Positions 6,073 to 6,662 of a stretch of 6,662 nt of DNA are shown here, piece by piece. Position 1 is the stretch's first letter; each line of letters begins with the position of its first letter. Both the position numbers and the translations under genes were made by a program. Source of the DNA: RGIG7949 sp045628845 (GTDB lineage: Bacteria; Bacillota; Clostridia; Oscillospirales; Oscillospiraceae); NCBI GenBank assembly GCA_045628845.1, contig JAZQQE010000063.1:1-6662 (forward strand), in the 5' to 3' direction. The notes under the pieces were generated by a model, which was given only the letters and a program-made list of their open reading frames with translations, was not told the origin of the DNA and ran no database searches.

Positions 6073-6662
6073 TCAGTATCTCGGCCCGAAAATGGCCGAG
6101 CCGACGCGAACCATGTTCGCGCCGCAGGAAATGGCGGCGGCATAGTCCGCGCTCATTCCCATGGACAGAATATCCATAGAAACATTATCGTATCTTTTTT
6201 GTCTTATGTCAACAAAAAGATTGTACATTTGCTCGAAATAGACCGTTTTTTCGGTTATCGGCGGGATGACCATCAGCCCGCGGACGGATATGCCCGGCAG
6301 GGAGCCCGCGAGGGCGGCGGTCTCGTCGAGCTCCTCGGGGAGCACGCCGCTCTTTGCCTCCTCGCGCCCGATGTTGACCTCGAGCAGTACCTTCTGGACT
6401 ATGCCGAGCTTTTCCGCGCGCTCGCTTATCGTGCGCAGGAGCTCCGGCGAGCCGGCGGACTGGATGAGGTCGGCGGTGCCGACGACGTATTTGACCTTGT
6501 TTCTCTGCAAGTGACCGATGAAATGGAGCGGGACGCCCTCGTAGGCGCCCTGCGCGTTCTTTTCAAGAAGCTCCTGCACGCGGTTTTCCCCGGCGGCGTC
6601 TATGCCGGCGGCTACCGCCTCGCGCACGCGGGAGGCGTCGTTCATCTTCGTCGCGGCGACGA
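6073..6662 (-). CDS. yggS: YggS/YlmE-family pyridoxal-phosphate homeostasis protein, 5' end cut by window
   Basis: The visible part is about 195 codons of a family usually near 220-235 aa. The protein binds PLP in an alanine-racemase-like TIM barrel without known catalysis and keeps PLP and amino-acid pools in balance in the cytoplasm. The PLP lysine is the AAG codon at 6648-6646 in VAATK, aligned with the LAVSK lysine (K36) of Escherichia coli. The Met right after it (6645) is therefore not the start; about 30 residues lie beyond the window. Family motifs follow: GENRVQELLEK, HFIGHLQRNK, VNIGREEAKSG, GLMVIPP, LSMGMSADYAAAI and the C-terminal MVRVGSAIFGPRY. It precedes sepF by 45 nt, as ylmE does in Bacillus subtilis. 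A stretch near 6180-6245 is far more AT-rich than the rest and contains a promoter-like sequence. Confidence 0.95.
   Translation of the reverse strand, partial: VAATKMNDASRVREAVAAGIDAAGENRVQELLEKNAQGAYEGVPLHFIGHLQRNKVKYVVGTADLIQSAGSPELLRTISERAEKLGIVQKVLLEVNIGREEAKSGVLPEELDETAALAGSLPGISVRGLMVIPPITEKTVYFEQMYNLFVDIRQKRYDNVSMDILSMGMSADYAAAISCGANMVRVGSAIFGPRY
6184..6212 (-). promoter_or_regulatory. Near-consensus sigma-A promoter inside yggS, facing sepF
   Basis: The minus strand carries a perfect -35 TTGACA (6212-6207), a 17-nt spacer and GATAAT (6189-6184), which differs from TATAAT at one base. AT-rich sequence upstream (CAAATGTACAATCTTTTTG) resembles an UP element. Transcription would start near 6177, inside yggS, with a leader of about 150 nt to the sepF ATG. 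The match is seen directly; its activity is inferred. Confidence 0.65.

Noticed and set aside
6643..6645. ATG at 6645 as the start of yggS
   Set aside because: The PLP-binding lysine codon lies immediately upstream in the same open frame, so the real start is outside the window.

Overview
The window looks like a chromosomal stretch from a GC-rich clostridial Firmicute, probably one of the gut Oscillospirales/Ruminococcaceae-type lineages. The lineage is inferred from gene order, GC-rich codon use and AGGAGG-type ribosome binding sites; no rRNA or other marker is present to confirm it. All seven genes lie on the minus strand, so transcription runs from high to low coordinates.

Layout in the direction of transcription: the 3' part of yggS/ylmE (PLP-binding homeostasis protein, cut by the window edge at 6662), sepF (6027-5578), divIVA (5553-4870), ileS (4805-2022), lspA (2025-1546), an RluA/RluD-family 23S rRNA pseudouridine synthase (1562-651), a strong intrinsic terminator (633-600), and then a separate unit with its own candidate promoter encoding a zinc-ribbon plus three-helix membrane protein (506-30). 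The first six genes are the downstream half of the well-known Firmicutes division and cell-wall-adjacent cluster (Bacillus subtilis: ylmE-sepF-ylmG-ylmH-divIVA-ileS-ylyA-lspA-ylyB-pyrR). In this window ylmG, ylmH, ylyA and pyrR are absent from their usual positions.

Functionally, SepF tethers FtsZ to the membrane and DivIVA marks curved or septal membrane. IleRS, LspA and RluD are housekeeping enzymes for tRNA charging, lipoprotein maturation and ribosome modification. ileS-lspA-rluD are fused by short overlaps (4 nt and 17 nt), so they are almost certainly co-translated. Spacing between the other cluster genes is 24-64 nt.

Regulatory structure is the most informative part. A near-consensus sigma-A promoter (TTGACA-17-GATAAT) sits inside the yggS coding region, in a strikingly AT-rich patch, and points at sepF. 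An extended -10 element immediately upstream of ileS abuts a GC-rich hairpin after divIVA, and there is no room for the T-box leader often found before ileS. The terminator after rluD closes the unit. I see no mobile element, CRISPR array, tRNA, rRNA or defence system, and no sign of a previously undescribed system. This is an ordinary core-genome region with a few points worth checking.
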